64,000 bases of DNA, taken from positions 2,418,001 to 2,482,000 of the forward strand of contig CP155566.1 of NCBI GenBank assembly GCA_039696685.1. Reading direction: 5' to 3'. This DNA is from Vibrio sp. CDRSL-10 TSBA (GTDB lineage Bacteria; Pseudomonadota; Gammaproteobacteria; Enterobacterales; Vibrionaceae). Shown here piece by piece: positions 1 to 8,561 of this stretch (position 1 is the stretch's first letter; each line of letters starts with the position of its first letter). The notes under the pieces were generated by a model. It had not been told where the DNA came from and did not search any database. It saw only the letters and a list, made by a program, of their open reading frames with translations. A program made the position numbers and the translations under genes.

Positions 1-883
1 TGAGACCGCCGCCGGCGCCAACATATTTGGTCAGCTTGCGAACGGTACTGCGATCGCCAGGGAAGCTCTCTTCCAGCTCATACCCGTGCTCACGGGTAAA
101 ATCCAGGAAACTGGTGCCGGTCTCGCTGGCTGGCAGCTCACCGGACAGCTCCTGAATCTGCACTTCTTCACCAGATTTAATCTGGTCATTACAGTAATCG
201 TAGACCTGCTTTTTGTAGCTGATGGCGTCATCTTTTTCCAGCTTGGCATCAGTCACGAAGTCCTCAACCGCCTGCATCAGAACCTGGTTCTGCTGCTTAG
301 GATCAAGGCCAATGTCAGCCTGCAGAAAATCAAGGAAGAAGTCGGCAACTTTACGACCCACGCGACCTTTAATGTAAGACAGGTAGCGGTTGGAGTCTTT
401 ATCCGTCTCATAACTCGACAGGTCGATGCGTGCCGCGATATCCATCTTATTGATATCGAGATAATCCGTCGCACTGATATCGAGTCCTTCGGTCACTTTC
501 AGGCTCTGGTTAGACGGCAAAAGTGCGATAAACAGATAGTCCGTCGCCAATGACTGATACTCAGCCATGACCAGAATACCTTCGTCCGCGAACGGGTATT
601 TGCTCAGCTCATCTTTAAGACGCTGGGCACTGACCTGGGAAAAGTCGTAAAAATTACGCTCTCCCTTACGTAACTCCTGCAACCAGTGCTGAAATTCGCT
701 GTCCGATTTAAACGAACCGAAGCCTTTGCCCGCTTTCGAATTGAAAACACGATGTAACTCAGCGACTAAGTTTTCGGTTGAGGTATCATTATCAAGAGAT
801 TGAGCGCGGTAGTTAACCATCAGCTCGTCATTATCATTTTTGCGCAACTGATGCAAAATGACATTAGAAAGGTGCAAACTCAT
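1..883 (-). CDS. yejK: Nucleoid-associated protein YejK/NdpA (3' end beyond window)
   Basis: YejK-family (37-kDa nucleoid-associated protein) gene read leftwards from ATG at 883; the stop lies off the left edge. About 294 codons are visible and the family is near 330-335 residues, so roughly 40 residues are missing. The N-terminus (MSLHLSNVILHQL) and the stretch LLPSNQSLKVTEGLDIS are recognisable family signatures. The protein is a soluble, abundant DNA-associated protein of the gamma-proteobacterial nucleoid with an incompletely understood role. It is divergent from yejL-yejM, the usual arrangement in Vibrionaceae and Enterobacteriaceae, with an 84-bp spacer that must hold both promoters. 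Confidence 0.93.
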   Translation of the reverse strand, partial: MSLHLSNVILHQLRKNDNDELMVNYRAQSLDNDTSTENLVAELHRVFNSKAGKGFGSFKSDSEFQHWLQELRKGERNFYDFSQVSAQRLKDELSKYPFADEGILVMAEYQSLATDYLFIALLPSNQSLKVTEGLDISATDYLDINKMDIAARIDLSSYETDKDSNRYLSYIKGRVGRKVADFFLDFLQADIGLDPKQQNQVLMQAVEDFVTDAKLEKDDAISYKKQVYDYCNDQIKSGEEVQIQELSGELPASETGTSFLDFTREHGYELEESFPGDRSTVRKLTKYVGAGGGL

Positions 884-967
884 AGTGAAATAATCGTCGT
901 ACTGGTTTCAGTTGTAAGGCATAGTAGGTTATCATAAGCCGCTTTTACTATCATCATTAGAGTCTTT

Positions 968-1183
968 ATGCCTATTACATCTAAATACAGTGACGAAAAA
1001 GTTGAAACTATCCTGACTGAAATCGCTGCCGTTCTTGATAAACATGATGCATCACCAGAGCTTACCCTGATGATTGCAGGAAACGTAGCCACCAATGTCA
1101 TCAATCAGAACGTAGCTAAGGCACAGAGAAAAGCGATTGCAGAAAAGTTTGCGCAAGCTTTAATGTCTTCGCTGAAAGATTAA
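968..1183 (+). CDS. yejL: YejL family protein (UPF0352/DUF1414)
   Basis: Small 71-residue protein matching the YejL family in length and sequence ([13 protein letters not shown] at the start; the conserved core [12 protein letters not shown]). It is predicted all-helical, cytoplasmic and of unknown biochemical function. It lies 35 bp upstream of yejM on the same strand, so the two are probably co-transcribed. The yejK/yejL/yejM neighbourhood is conserved across gamma-proteobacteria, which supports the call for such a short gene. No signal peptide or membrane segment is seen. Confidence 0.92.
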   Translation: MPITSKYSDEKVETILTEIAAVLDKHDASPELTLMIAGNVATNVINQNVAKAQRKAIAEKFAQALMSSLKD

Positions 1184-1217
1184 TTTCATACTTAACACCG
1201 GATAAATAGAAAAATTC

Positions 1218-3026
1218 ATGGTAGATAGCGGAAACACATACGGCGAACGAGTATCACGTCTGGTTGGTTGGGGACACTGGTTTGCGTTCTTCAATATCAT
1301 CGCTGCGATGCTGATCGGGACACGCTACATTGCCCAGTCTCCTTGGCCGGACACCTTCCTGGGTCAGTTTTATCTGACTTTTTCCTGGGTCGGTCACTTT
1401 GGCTTTCTGGTTTTCGCCCTCTACCTGTTGATCCTGTTTCCGCTGACGTTTCTGATTCCGTCGCGGACACTGTTCCGGTTTGTCGCCGTCTGCTTTGCCA
1501 CCTTTGGCCTGACGGTTCTGCTGATCGATACTCAAACCTATCAGACCATCAATTTGCACCTTACCCCTGTGGTGTGGGAACTGCTGTTCGCTGACGACAG
1601 TAGTGTCAGTGCCGATCTGCAGCATCTGTTCGTGGTTTTGCCGCTGATTTTCCTGCTGCAGCTCGGACTCTCCGAATGGGTCTGGCGCAAACAGCGTAAA
1701 CTGTCGCATAAGCGTATCGGTCGGCCTCTGGCTGCGGTGTTCTTCGTTAGTTTCATCGCCAGCCATCTGATTTATGTATGGTCGGATGCGTACCTGTACA
1801 CGCCGGTTACCAGCCAGAAATCTAACTTCCCGCTTTCTTACCCGATGACGGCTAAATCCTTTATGGAAAAACACGGCCTGCTAGATCGGGAAGAGTACCT
1901 CAAGCGTCTGGAAGAGAAAAACCGCACCAATGTGGACTTAGTCAGTTACCCGCTGGAAAAAATCCGCTTTGGCCGCCGGGCGAATAATCTCAATATTTTA
2001 GTGGTCAGCGTCGACAACCTGCGCGCTGATGCCCTGACCAAAGAACTGATGCCAAACATGTATCACTTTTCGCAGAACAACCTCAACTTCAGTAATCATT
2101 ACAGCTCCAGTAATGACGCCTTCGGTATCTTTGGCCTGTTTTACGGCCTGCCAAGCAGTTATGCCAGCAGTATCAAGGTGCAGGGTACCTCTCCGGTACT
2201 GATTGACGTGCTGGAATCTCAGGATTACCAGTTTGGCTTGTTCAGTGGCGATAACTTCAGTGATGATCTGTACCAGGAAACCATTTTCCGTGGTCTGCCT
2301 CTGTCACAGGCTCCGTTCGAACCAACTCAGTCGGCAGATGAGCAAACCATTCAACGCTGGGCGCAATGGGTCAGTGAACAGAACCGCGCGCCATGGTTCA
2401 GCTATCTGGAACTGACCACAGTCGACAATTTCAGTAACTACGCACCGAACCAGGACAGCAAAGCGTCTGCGACGGACAAATTGCGTAACAATTACCATCA
2501 CTCGGTCAATGTAGCCGACCAGGAGTTGTCACAGCTGTTCAGCCAATTGCAAAACCTGCAACTACTGGATGACACTGTCGTGGTCATTACCTCCAATCAT
2601 GGTACTGAATTCAACGAAACCAAAACCAACAGCTGGGGCGCCAACAGCAACTACAGTCGTTACCAACTGCAGGTCCCTATGGTGATCCACTGGCCTGGCA
2701 AAATTGCCGCCAACTTCACCCATAGATCCAGCCATTTGGATCTCAGTGTCACTCTGTTACAGGATTTACTGGGCGTTTCCTCCAATCCGAATGATTTCAG
2801 CAGCGGTCGTAACCTTTTCAACGAAAGCAACCGCAAATGGATTCTGGCCGGTGATTCACGCGAATTAGCGCTGATTACCGATAAAGAAACCACAGTTATT
2901 GACAAGTTCGGTAACTTCAAGTTATTCGATGATAACTACCAACGCCTGAGCGAAGAGAACCCAACTCTGCCTATTCTGATGCAAGGTCTGACTGAATTGC
3001 AGCGTTTCTACTCAAAGGACAATTAA
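1218..3026 (+). CDS. yejM: Inner-membrane sulfatase-like protein YejM (PbgA/LapC)
   Basis: 602-residue protein with five hydrophobic segments in the first ~190 residues followed by a periplasmic sulfatase/alkaline-phosphatase-fold domain (ILVVSVDNLRADAL near residue 255; ITSNHGTEFNE near 456). This is the YejM/PbgA/LapC architecture. In E. coli the protein senses periplasmic-leaflet LPS and tunes LpxC turnover through LapB/FtsH, coupling LPS synthesis to demand; that role is taken from the family. The domain is thought not to act as a true sulfatase. Length is normal and the frame is intact, although the gene contains several unaltered GAAC/GTTC tetramers. Confidence 0.93.
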   Translation: MVDSGNTYGERVSRLVGWGHWFAFFNIIAAMLIGTRYIAQSPWPDTFLGQFYLTFSWVGHFGFLVFALYLLILFPLTFLIPSRTLFRFVAVCFATFGLTVLLIDTQTYQTINLHLTPVVWELLFADDSSVSADLQHLFVVLPLIFLLQLGLSEWVWRKQRKLSHKRIGRPLAAVFFVSFIASHLIYVWSDAYLYTPVTSQKSNFPLSYPMTAKSFMEKHGLLDREEYLKRLEEKNRTNVDLVSYPLEKIRFGRRANNLNILVVSVDNLRADALTKELMPNMYHFSQNNLNFSNHYSSSNDAFGIFGLFYGLPSSYASSIKVQGTSPVLIDVLESQDYQFGLFSGDNFSDDLYQETIFRGLPLSQAPFEPTQSADEQTIQRWAQWVSEQNRAPWFSYLELTTVDNFSNYAPNQDSKASATDKLRNNYHHSVNVADQELSQLFSQLQNLQLLDDTVVVITSNHGTEFNETKTNSWGANSNYSRYQLQVPMVIHWPGKIAANFTHRSSHLDLSVTLLQDLLGVSSNPNDFSSGRNLFNESNRKWILAGDSRELALITDKETTVIDKFGNFKLFDDNYQRLSEENPTLPILMQGLTELQRFYSKDN

Positions 3027-3051
3027 ATCAGAATCTTATGGCGATAGTCAG

Positions 3052-3080
3052 TTGACGTTCAGGTAAAAACTGATTAGATT
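3052..3080 (+). promoter_or_regulatory. Promoter of tRNA-Pro
   Basis: TTGACG (3052-3057) and TAGATT (3075-3080) are separated by 17 bp and lie 8 bp upstream of the mature tRNA 5' end, a good sigma-70 arrangement for a stable RNA gene. Called from sequence only. Confidence 0.6.
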
Positions 3081-3088
3081 AATGTCAT

Positions 3089-3165
3089 CGGACTGTAGCG
3101 CAGCTTGGTAGCGCACCGTCATGGGGTGTCGGGGGTCGGAGGTTCAAATCCTCTCAGTCCGACCA
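3089..3165 (+). tRNA. tRNA-Pro (anticodon GGG)
   Basis: 77-nt tRNA with a paired acceptor stem (CGGACTG with CAGTCCG), the D-arm sequence TAGCGCAGCTTGGTAGCGCA, the anticodon loop ATGGGGT with GGG at 3123-3125, the T-loop GGTTCAAATCC and an encoded CCA end. The anticodon arm matches E. coli proL closely. It is followed directly by a strong terminator, so it is a single-gene transcription unit. Confidence 0.97.
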
Positions 3166-3173
3166 TACACCTG

Positions 3174-3200
3174 AAAAAGAGAGCTTCGGCTCTCTTTTTT
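3174..3200 (+). terminator. Rho-independent terminator of tRNA-Pro
   Basis: AAAGAGAGC-TTCG-GCTCTCTTT hairpin with a UUCG tetraloop followed by a T run, starting 9 bp after the CCA of the tRNA. Confidence 0.9.
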
Positions 3201-3234
3201 GTTTTACGCTGCCACCAACTCCCCTTTCTAAGCA

Positions 3235-3386
3235 GGACACTCACCCTCTGTGTTATCCAGATACGCCCAAGCTCATTCTCTTCTTTAACCGGGACACTCA
3301 CTCCATTTCGCCTTATATTTTACGCGCTGGTTGGTATTTCACCATGCTCACTCGACACCCGATATTACAGACTCACGGGACACCTC
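3235..3386 (+). repeat. REP-like motif cluster upstream of the transposase gene
   Basis: Copies of the GGACACTCAC motif occur at 3235-3245 and 3292-3301, with a degenerate GGGACACCTC at 3377-3386 and a weaker CTCGACACCC near 3351-3360. They fill the non-coding stretch between the tRNA-Pro terminator and the RAYT-type transposase. The reverse-complement form (GTGAGTGTCC/GTGTGTCC) appears in two further clusters downstream, so the transposase gene is bracketed by inverted motif clusters. A 3201-3465 region otherwise holds no gene I can support. Confidence 0.6.
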
Positions 3387-3465
3387 TCGCTTAAACCTAG
3401 AGTCACCATTGCCATTACCGCCATGTCAGCCACAATCACTGCATGTTTCACCATGAATTACGCTT

Positions 3466-4299
3466 GTGACGACTGCCCGATCTCAACTGATATGCCCTGA
3501 TATCACCCCTTATTATCACTGCGTGTCTCGCTGTGTACGACGCTCATTTCTATGTGGCGACGATCCACTCACCGGCGTTTCCTATTCACATCGACGCGAC
3601 TGGGTTGAGCAGCGTTTGCTCGACCTGGCCTCCATCTATTGCATTCAGATTTGTGCTTACGCCGTGATGAGCAACCACTACCATCTGGTCGCTTTTATCG
3701 ATAAACAAAGCGCTCTCGCTTTGTCTGATCAACAAGTTATCGAGCGCTGGTCGAGAGGTCATCATATTCCCGCACTGCTCCAACGTTTCCGCAATAATCA
3801 GGTGACGGCTCAAGCTGAAATCGACGCCTGCCATGAGATGATTGAAATATGGCGTGCACGGCTCTATTCACTTAGCTGGTTTATGCGTGAACTCAATCAG
3901 CACGTAGCCACTCATGCCAACAGAGAAGACAACTGTACCGGACGATTTTGGGAAGGAAGATTTAAATCACAGGCGCTGCTGGACGAAAAAGCTCTGTTAG
4001 CCGCAATGGCTTATGTTGACCTTAATCCGCTGCGTGCCAATATTGCCGCGACACCGGAGCAATCAGAGTACACCTCAATCAAAATGCAGTTGGAAAAATT
4101 ACAACACAATCAGCTCTCTAACCCACCATTGCTGGATTTTATCGGTTATGACAATCATGACAAAACAGGAATCCCATTCCGCCTGATGGACTATCTACAA
4201 TTGCTCGACTGGTTGGGGCGACAAGTTTCGCGTAGGGAAAGCAGGTTATATTGCGCCCAATACACCACAAATCCTGACCCGGCTATCTTTACCGCATAA
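3466..4299 (+). CDS. REP-associated tyrosine transposase (RAYT, HUH/Y1 family)
   Basis: 277-residue protein of the IS200-like Y1 transposase superfamily. The HUH metal-binding motif is in SNHYHLV (His71 and His73), and the family block AMAYVDLNPLRANI is near residue 190. The GTG start at 3466 gives the family-typical N-terminus leading into YYHCVSRCVRR. RAYTs are single-copy, domesticated relatives of IS200/IS605 transposases that bind and cleave short palindromic REP elements. Here no IS terminal repeats are visible, but GGACACTCAC-type motifs lie on both sides, as expected for a RAYT with cognate REP sequences. The frame is intact and the catalytic HxH is retained, so it may be active. Confidence 0.85.
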   Translation: MTTARSQLICPDITPYYHCVSRCVRRSFLCGDDPLTGVSYSHRRDWVEQRLLDLASIYCIQICAYAVMSNHYHLVAFIDKQSALALSDQQVIERWSRGHHIPALLQRFRNNQVTAQAEIDACHEMIEIWRARLYSLSWFMRELNQHVATHANREDNCTGRFWEGRFKSQALLDEKALLAAMAYVDLNPLRANIAATPEQSEYTSIKMQLEKLQHNQLSNPPLLDFIGYDNHDKTGIPFRLMDYLQLLDWLGRQVSRRESRLYCAQYTTNPDPAIFTA

Positions 4300-4523
4300 G
4301 GAATGTCTTACCCTCTGCACGGCGTTAGAAATGCGCTCACGACTCTGGATTGGAACCAAAGAAAATTTAACCATAGCAAAGACGCGATTAAATCGTCAGC
4401 GTATGACAGCCATTACCATTTCTTAATAAAGGGAAGGTTATATTAATAGACTAGCCAAAGAATATTAATCGGGCACAGGCAGTTAATAAAAAATACCTGT
4501 ACCCTAAAAATTATATATTTTGA

Positions 4524-5091
4524 TTAGAAACGATATTCTGCACCGACAGAAACCTGATTAAAATCAGTATTAGTATCAGCACCATTCAGCGCATCATTCG
4601 CATCAAGATCAACGTCATACCAGGTATATTCAGCATTGACGAGGAAATTATTGGTCACTTTAAAGCCAACACCTGCACCAGCGAATAACGCTTCATCATC
4701 TTCATCACCATGCACTCCGGCAATATCGTAATCCGTGGTGTACCACAGCTGACCGCCTTTCGCATACAACTCAACACGTTTCTGCAATTGGCGCAGTGAG
4801 TTTTAAAGCGGCTGTGTAACCATCTGTTTCAGCTTTGGCAATACCACCACCATATTTACCAAAATCGATGTAGCTTCCCTCAACCGCTACATAGCGGTTA
4901 AGTTTGTAACCTGCCAACGCCTGCATGACATCATTGTCATCATCAAAATCATCTTGCCCGTCTACTTTTACATAACCGTAGTTACCACCTACATAAAAGC
5001 CACTTTCATCATCCATTACCGCAGCTTGTGATGCCGCGCTGAATGCAGTTAATGCCATGGCACTCGCTAGAATTGGAAGGTATTTATTCAT
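4524..5091 (-). CDS. Outer-membrane beta-barrel protein (OmpA-like fold), frameshifted as read
   Basis: Read leftwards from ATG at 5091, with an AGGAGT ribosome site. The first 23 residues form a signal peptide (cleavage after SQA), followed by alternating amphipathic strands and a C-terminal aromatic end (SVGAEYRF), as in small 8-stranded barrel porin-like proteins. The frame breaks at GTTTC 4778-4782; reading GTTC instead joins the halves (TAPIAE|RVELYAKGG) into 188 residues. Stand-alone monocistronic gene. Substrate or role is unknown; several acidic loops (DGQDDFDDDND) are notable. Family call is moderate, membrane location is firm. Confidence 0.75.
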
Positions 5092-5463
5092 CTTTTACTC
5101 CTAGTGATTTTGTCAAAATATTATTGGCGTGCTCTGTTTATCAATTTCGTTGTTCACACCAGCATGGTTGTGATTAATGATTAAAAAGTTTATTCAATCA
5201 ATATAACGCTTTAATAAGTTAGCTGAATCAGATAGGGAATTGTTATTGTAAGGTTACTTTTAAGTCAGGGCTTAAACTAAAAAGCAAACATAACATTTAA
5301 ATAAATTAACCAATAATTCGGTTTTAATTAGTGAGTTTGTTTAAAGCAAAGATCCAAAATGATATTAAATCCTTCCAAACAGAATGGTCTTAGAAAAAAT
5401 TAATAGTATGAATAAATCCAACCATATATGAGATCAACATCCCATCATTTTTTATGAAGTGAT
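5092..5463. other. AT-rich non-coding stretch upstream of the Omp gene
   Basis: About 370 bp with no credible gene on either strand and a clear drop in GC content relative to the flanks. It must contain the promoter of the leftward outer-membrane protein gene, but I cannot place -35/-10 boxes with confidence. Confidence 0.4.
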
Positions 5464-5581
5464 GTGTGTCCCGGGAATAACAACCGAAAGAGGTCAGAAA
5501 AGACCATGCCGTGTGGATGTCGCTTATACAGGGGCGGACCTGCTTGCTCAGTGCTACAAGCGAAGATAACGGTGAGTGTCC
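5464..5581 (-). repeat. REP-like motif pair (GTGTGTCC / GGTGAGTGTCC)
   Basis: GTGTGTCC at 5464-5471 and GGTGAGTGTCC at 5571-5581 are the reverse complement of the motif upstream of the transposase gene. GGTGAGTGTCC is the exact complement of GGACACTCACC at 3235-3245. The surrounding sequence holds no credible gene. Confidence 0.55.
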
Positions 5582-5610
5582 TTGTAAAGAAAACGTCAGG
5601 GCAAAGAAAA

Positions 5611-5640
5611 TGGTATGAAGTCAGGAGCGACTTCATACCA
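5611..5640 (-). terminator. Rho-independent terminator
   Basis: Perfect 12-bp inverted repeat TGGTATGAAGTC / GACTTCATACCA with a 6-nt loop. Read leftwards it is followed by TTTTCTTT. It sits 27 bp past the stop of the gene remnant at 5668, so it is the fossil terminator of that gene. Confidence 0.75.
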
Positions 5641-5667
5641 TTGCGGTGGAATTAAAATTAACGACAA

Positions 5668-5784
5668 TTACAGCGCTTTTTTATACAGCTCAATCACCTG
5701 TTCACGGGTCATCAGTTGATTGCGAACGATTTCGCGCATGATGGCCTGCGTTTCGCCATCAGATGCAAGACTGCGCCGTTCTTA
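5668..5784 (-). pseudogene. 3' remnant of an unidentified gene
   Basis: A leftward open frame of 38 codons ends at TAA 5668-5670 with the C-terminal sequence REIVRNQLMTREQVIELYKKAL. It has protein-like composition and its own downstream terminator, but no start codon with a ribosome site and an in-frame stop just upstream. This looks like the last ~40 codons of a gene whose 5' part has been deleted next to tRNA-Ser. I do not recognise the family. It could alternatively be a very small gene with a non-standard start, which seems less likely. Confidence 0.45.
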
Positions 5785-5934
5785 TAAGTAGTTGGTTCTG
5801 AGCCTATTGGACTCTGATAGCGCTTAAGTGGGCTAAGGTGATTCTTTTTCGTGCCAGAGAATGAGAAAAATGCCAGTTAGAACAAGTTTTTTGGCTCAAA
5901 TGCGCATAATTTCAGCAAACGATTCAATTGGCTC

Positions 5935-5963
5935 TTTACAACATTTTATCGGGTCGCTAATAT
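5935..5963 (+). promoter_or_regulatory. Promoter of tRNA-Ser
   Basis: TTTACA (5935-5940) and TAATAT (5958-5963) with a 17-bp spacer, followed by a GC-rich discriminator (GCGCC) typical of growth-rate-controlled stable RNA promoters. The mature tRNA starts 13 bp downstream of the -10 box. Confidence 0.7.
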
Positions 5964-5976
5964 GCGCCTCAACAAC

Positions 5977-6067
5977 GGAGAGATGGCTGAGTGGTTGAAA
6001 GCACCGGTCTTGAAAACCGGCGTACGTTAATAGCGTACCTAGGGTTCAAATCCCTATCTCTCCGCCA
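5977..6067 (+). tRNA. tRNA-Ser (anticodon TGA)
   Basis: 91-nt class II tRNA. The acceptor stem GGAGAGA pairs with TCTCTCC; the anticodon loop CTTGAAA has TGA at 6011-6013. There is a long variable arm (GTACG...CGTAC), the T-loop GGTTCAAATCC and an encoded GCCA end. The anticodon arm equals that of E. coli serT. Confidence 0.97.
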
Positions 6068-6073
6068 CATTCG

Positions 6074-6103
6074 AAAAGCCGCTGATTTATCAGCGGCTTT
6101 TTT
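6074..6103 (+). terminator. Rho-independent terminator of tRNA-Ser
   Basis: AAAAGCCGCTG-ATTTAT-CAGCGGCTTTT hairpin plus T run immediately downstream of the tRNA. Confidence 0.9.
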
Positions 6104-6122
6104 CGTTTCTGCCTGTCGCTAA

Positions 6123-6270
6123 CCGTGTGTGTCCTACTTACATTCTTCCCGTTCAAAATTCTGCCAAGAGTTACGGTGTGTGTCCTCGCAACAAAAAGCA
6201 TCTCGTCAGCCCTATATTCCCTAACCGGTGATGTGTGTCCTTTTTAAAAAGGTACTAACGGTGTGTGTCC
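6123..6270 (+). repeat. Four-copy GTGTGTCC motif array
   Basis: Four copies of (A)CGGTGTGTGTCC or a close variant end at 6134, 6185, 6240 and 6270, spaced 51, 55 and 30 bp. The third has the form CCGGTGATGTGTGTCC. The array lies between the tRNA-Ser terminator and the end of the leftward SDR gene, with no gene in it. The copies share orientation and are the same motif family as those flanking the RAYT transposase 2 kb away. Confidence 0.6.
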
Positions 6271-6308
6271 CGTTAAGCATAAAAAGGTCTCGAAAAAAGT
6301 GCGAAACA

Positions 6309-7016
6309 TCACCAAGGGATGGGTTGACCGTCATAGGCCAGGAACGAACCGCTTTGCTCAGGGGTGGCGTTTGCAATGATATCAATCAGTTGCTGTGCGA
6401 CATACGCTGGGGTAAACAGCTTGCCGGGCGGTACGTTAGTCTGGAACGGCTCAGAGAGCGCAGTGTCTGTCGTGCCGGGATGCAGCGCCAAAACCGTGCC
6501 GTGTTTGAGGGTGCGCTGCCACTCTATCGATAAGGTTTTGAGCACCATATTCAGCGCCGCTTTCGAGGCGCGATAACTGTACCAGCCACCGAGACGGTTA
6601 TCGCTGATGCTGCCGACTCTGGCCGACAAAGCGGCAAACTTGGGGGCCGGACTACGTTTTAGCAGCGGGGTAAAATACTTAGCCAGCAGCAACGTGGGTA
6701 ACGTATTCGCCATCATAGTGTGCTGAAAAAACGCCGTGTTGAGCGCATTGAGACTCTTCTCCGGCCCCTGCTGTTCGGTGTGCAGCAATCCGACCGCGTT
6801 GATCAGCCAGTCGACCGAGTCCGTTGTATCACTTAATCTGCGTACCTCCTCTTCGTTACTGGCATTAAGCGGCTGCCAGTTAACGCGCGGATGCTGCCAG
6901 TCCGGCTGGCGACGGCGAAAGGTGGCGGTAATTCGCGCCTCAGGAAAACGCTGCAGCACTTGCTGCAGCATGGCAAATCCAATTCCGCCGTTACCGCCGA
7001 TAATCACAATATGCAT
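6309..7016 (-). CDS. Short-chain dehydrogenase/reductase (SDR)
   Basis: 235-residue classical-type SDR. The Rossmann motif is GGNGGIG at residues 8-14; there is an NAVG motif near residue 93 and a catalytic YSYRASK (Tyr-x-x-x-Lys arrangement) near residue 146. The substrate is unknown. Its ATG overlaps the stop of the Fe-S photolyase gene (TAATG), so it is the last gene of the cry/photolyase operon; SDRs in this setting are common in Vibrio but their role in light repair is not established. Terminal hydrophobic patches are absent, so it is cytoplasmic. Confidence 0.85.
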   Translation of the reverse strand: MHIVIIGGNGGIGFAMLQQVLQRFPEARITATFRRRQPDWQHPRVNWQPLNASNEEEVRRLSDTTDSVDWLINAVGLLHTEQQGPEKSLNALNTAFFQHTMMANTLPTLLLAKYFTPLLKRSPAPKFAALSARVGSISDNRLGGWYSYRASKAALNMVLKTLSIEWQRTLKHGTVLALHPGTTDTALSEPFQTNVPPGKLFTPAYVAQQLIDIIANATPEQSGSFLAYDGQPIPW

Positions 7017-8561
7017 TACAGCTGCTCCAGATTAGCCAGATAAAATTCAGCCGTGTCAAGAATCGCGCTACGCTGCTCCGGATCCATGTTGTCCCAGGAG
7101 CGAAAAATCATCCCGGTTTCTCGGGTTCGTGGCGAGGCGCTTAGCGTGTTTATCCATAAACTGCCAGTACAAACTGTTGAACGGGCAAGAGCCCTCTCCG
7201 CTGCGCGCTTTATGATCATAATGACAGCTTTTGCAGTAGTCACTCATCTTGTTAATGTACGAGCCGCTGGCTGCATAGGGTTTGGTCCCAACAATCCCGC
7301 CATCGGCAAACAGCGCCATCCCACGAGTGTTCGGCATTTCCACCCATTCAATCGCATCGACATAAATTCCTAAGTACCATTCGTCGACCTGATCCGGGTC
7401 GATTCCGGTCAGCAGGCAGAAATTACCGGTCACCATTAAACGCTGGATATGATGGGCGTAAGCATAATCGAGTGACTGCCCTATCGCCTGCTGCATGCAG
7501 GCCATCCTGGTCTTAGCGCTCCAGAAATAGTGCGGCAGCGGCCGCGCGGCCTCCAGTTCGTTTTTAAGCGGGTAAGCCGGCATATTGGCCCAGTAGACAC
7601 CGCGAATGTATTCGCGCCAGCCGAGGATCTGACGGATGAGGCCTTCGACCTGAGCGATATCGACTGCACGACTGGCGCGAAACATCGCCAGCGCCGCGTC
7701 GATTACCTCGCGAGGGTGCAGCAGCTTGGTGTTCAGCGCGAAAGATAAGCGGCTGTGGTACAAACTCCATTTGGCCTCATGCTGCGCCGTCATCGCATCC
7801 TGAAACTGACCAAAATGCGGCAGGCACACCCGGCAGAAATGCGCCAGCAGTGACAGGCTCTGCGCCCGGTTGACCGGCCATATCAGCTTGCCATCCAGGC
7901 GTCCGATGGTGTTGATTTGATGGCGCTGTAAGCGCTGTTGAATCTCGCTCACATCCAACGCAAACAGCAGTGGTTGCGGCAGTTGTTCAATATCTTTCGC
8001 TTTCAGTTTGTTGCGGTTACTGGCGTCATAATTCCATTGACCACCCTCTGGTTTCCCTTGCTGCATCAAGATCTCGAAACGCTTGCGCATCCGGCGGTAA
8101 AAGTGCTCCATCAGAATATGCTTACCGGGTGGAAACTGTTGCTCTATCTCGGCAAAAGGCAGCAGGAAATGCTCAGTATCAACACAATTCATCACTGCTT
8201 GGTTAAGTTTCAGGTTGGCCAGCTGCTCTAACAAGCGGTACTCATCCGGGCGCTGGTATTCAAATTTTGTCGCCCCCACTGCTCGGACGTAATGCTGAAG
8301 CAGTGCGGCCAAATCGCTAAACTGCGCCGTGTCATCCAGGGTGAGATGCAACACCTGATGACCTTCACTCTGCTTTTGACGGGCAAACTGCTCCATAGCG
8401 GCAAAAAACGTACAGCTCTTCTGAATATGATGTTTAACGTAGGTATTCTCTTGCCTGAGCTCGGCTATCAGGTACAGCACCCGCTCATCGACCTGTTCGA
8501 ACCAGGAATGCTCGCTGTTGAGTTGGTCGCCCAGAATCAGGCGTAAAGTATCAAACTGCAT
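7016..8561 (-). CDS. Fe-S cluster bacterial photolyase/cryptochrome (FeS-BCP), frameshifted as read
   Basis: Photolyase-related protein of the FeS-BCP (prokaryotic 6-4 photolyase) group. The N-terminal Rossmann-like domain begins LRLILGDQLN. The C-terminal FAD domain contains the Cys cluster YCKSCHYD...GSCPFN that, with an upstream Cys, binds a 4Fe-4S cluster. Members repair UV (6-4) photoproducts using light. The frame breaks at GTTTC 7116-7120; with GTTC the tail reads NPRTGMIFRSWDNM, giving 514 residues, the family length. Start ATG directly abuts the TAA of the cry-DASH gene, indicating translational coupling. As read without correction it would end in an unrelated 17-residue tail. Confidence 0.88.

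Noticed and set aside
1254..1874. Long antisense reading frame opposite yejM
   Set aside because: It overlaps the well-supported yejM gene completely, is rich in Arg, Gln and Pro as expected for an antisense shadow, and has no ribosome site.
3105..3500. Protein-coding frame starting inside tRNA-Pro
   Set aside because: It runs through the tRNA, its terminator and the motif cluster, which are better supported; composition is not protein-like.
5445..5655. Small genes in both directions around the GTGTGTCC motifs
   Set aside because: They share the same palindrome-rich DNA, have no ribosome sites and no recognisable domains.
6123..6270. A short CRISPR array
   Set aside because: The repeated word is only 10-13 bp, spacing varies from 30 to 55 bp, and no cas gene is in the window.
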